Shown: positions 6,306-6,318 of the stretch, one piece after another
Numbering within the stretch: position 1 is the stretch's first letter
How the letters are laid out: each line of letters begins with the position of its first letter
Origin: Acidobacteria bacterium AH-259-G07
Lineage (GTDB): Bacteria > Acidobacteriota > UBA6911 > RPQK01 > JADFOI01
DNA length: 6,318 bases
Direction of reading: 5' to 3'
Assembly: GCA_027717925.1 (NCBI GenBank)
Contig: JALLON010000158.1
Span: forward strand, 1-6,318
Program-made: the position numbers and the translations under genes
The notes under the pieces: generated by a model
What the model was told of the DNA's origin: nothing
What the model saw: the letters and a program-made list of their open reading frames with translations, nothing else
The model's database searches: none

Positions 6306-6318
6306 CTGCGAGACTAGT

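Overview
The window looks like bacterial chromosomal DNA with roughly balanced base composition, coding on nearly every base. It carries four protein genes in two divergent pairs around a regulatory intergenic region, and I see no mobile element, CRISPR array, tRNA or rRNA. The FtsH N-terminus (start-Asn-Thr-Thr-Ala-Lys, then a membrane segment), the tilS-ftsH order and a SAM-I riboswitch together suggest a Gram-negative-type anaerobe or soil/sediment bacterium. Acidobacteriota is my best guess from memory, with Deltaproteobacteria-like or neighbouring phyla as alternatives. The taxon call is low confidence.

Left half, minus strand (2729 down to 1): a sigma70-type promoter, then a SAM-I (S-box) riboswitch aptamer, an intrinsic terminator, a second hairpin beside a strong Shine-Dalgarno, a threonine-synthase-family gene, and an aspartate kinase gene that overlaps it by 4 bp and runs off the left edge. 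The logic reads as an operon switched off when S-adenosylmethionine is abundant. That is a methionine-type signal placed on a gene normally named for threonine. The PLP enzyme also differs from textbook threonine synthase in several active-site loops. The most interesting hypothesis here is therefore that it makes homocysteine (methionine branch) from O-phosphohomoserine rather than threonine, with the aspartate kinase feeding the same pathway.

Right half, plus strand (2732 to 6305): tilS, which modifies the wobble base of the AUA-reading tRNA-Ile, followed after 187 bp by ftsH, the membrane AAA+ zinc protease. This is a widespread housekeeping neighbourhood. The ftsH start is best placed at a TTG (4359) behind a good ribosome binding site. 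The tilS start is uncertain, because the upstream candidate lies only 2 bp from the -35 box of the divergent promoter.

The last 13 bases after ftsH hold nothing recognisable.
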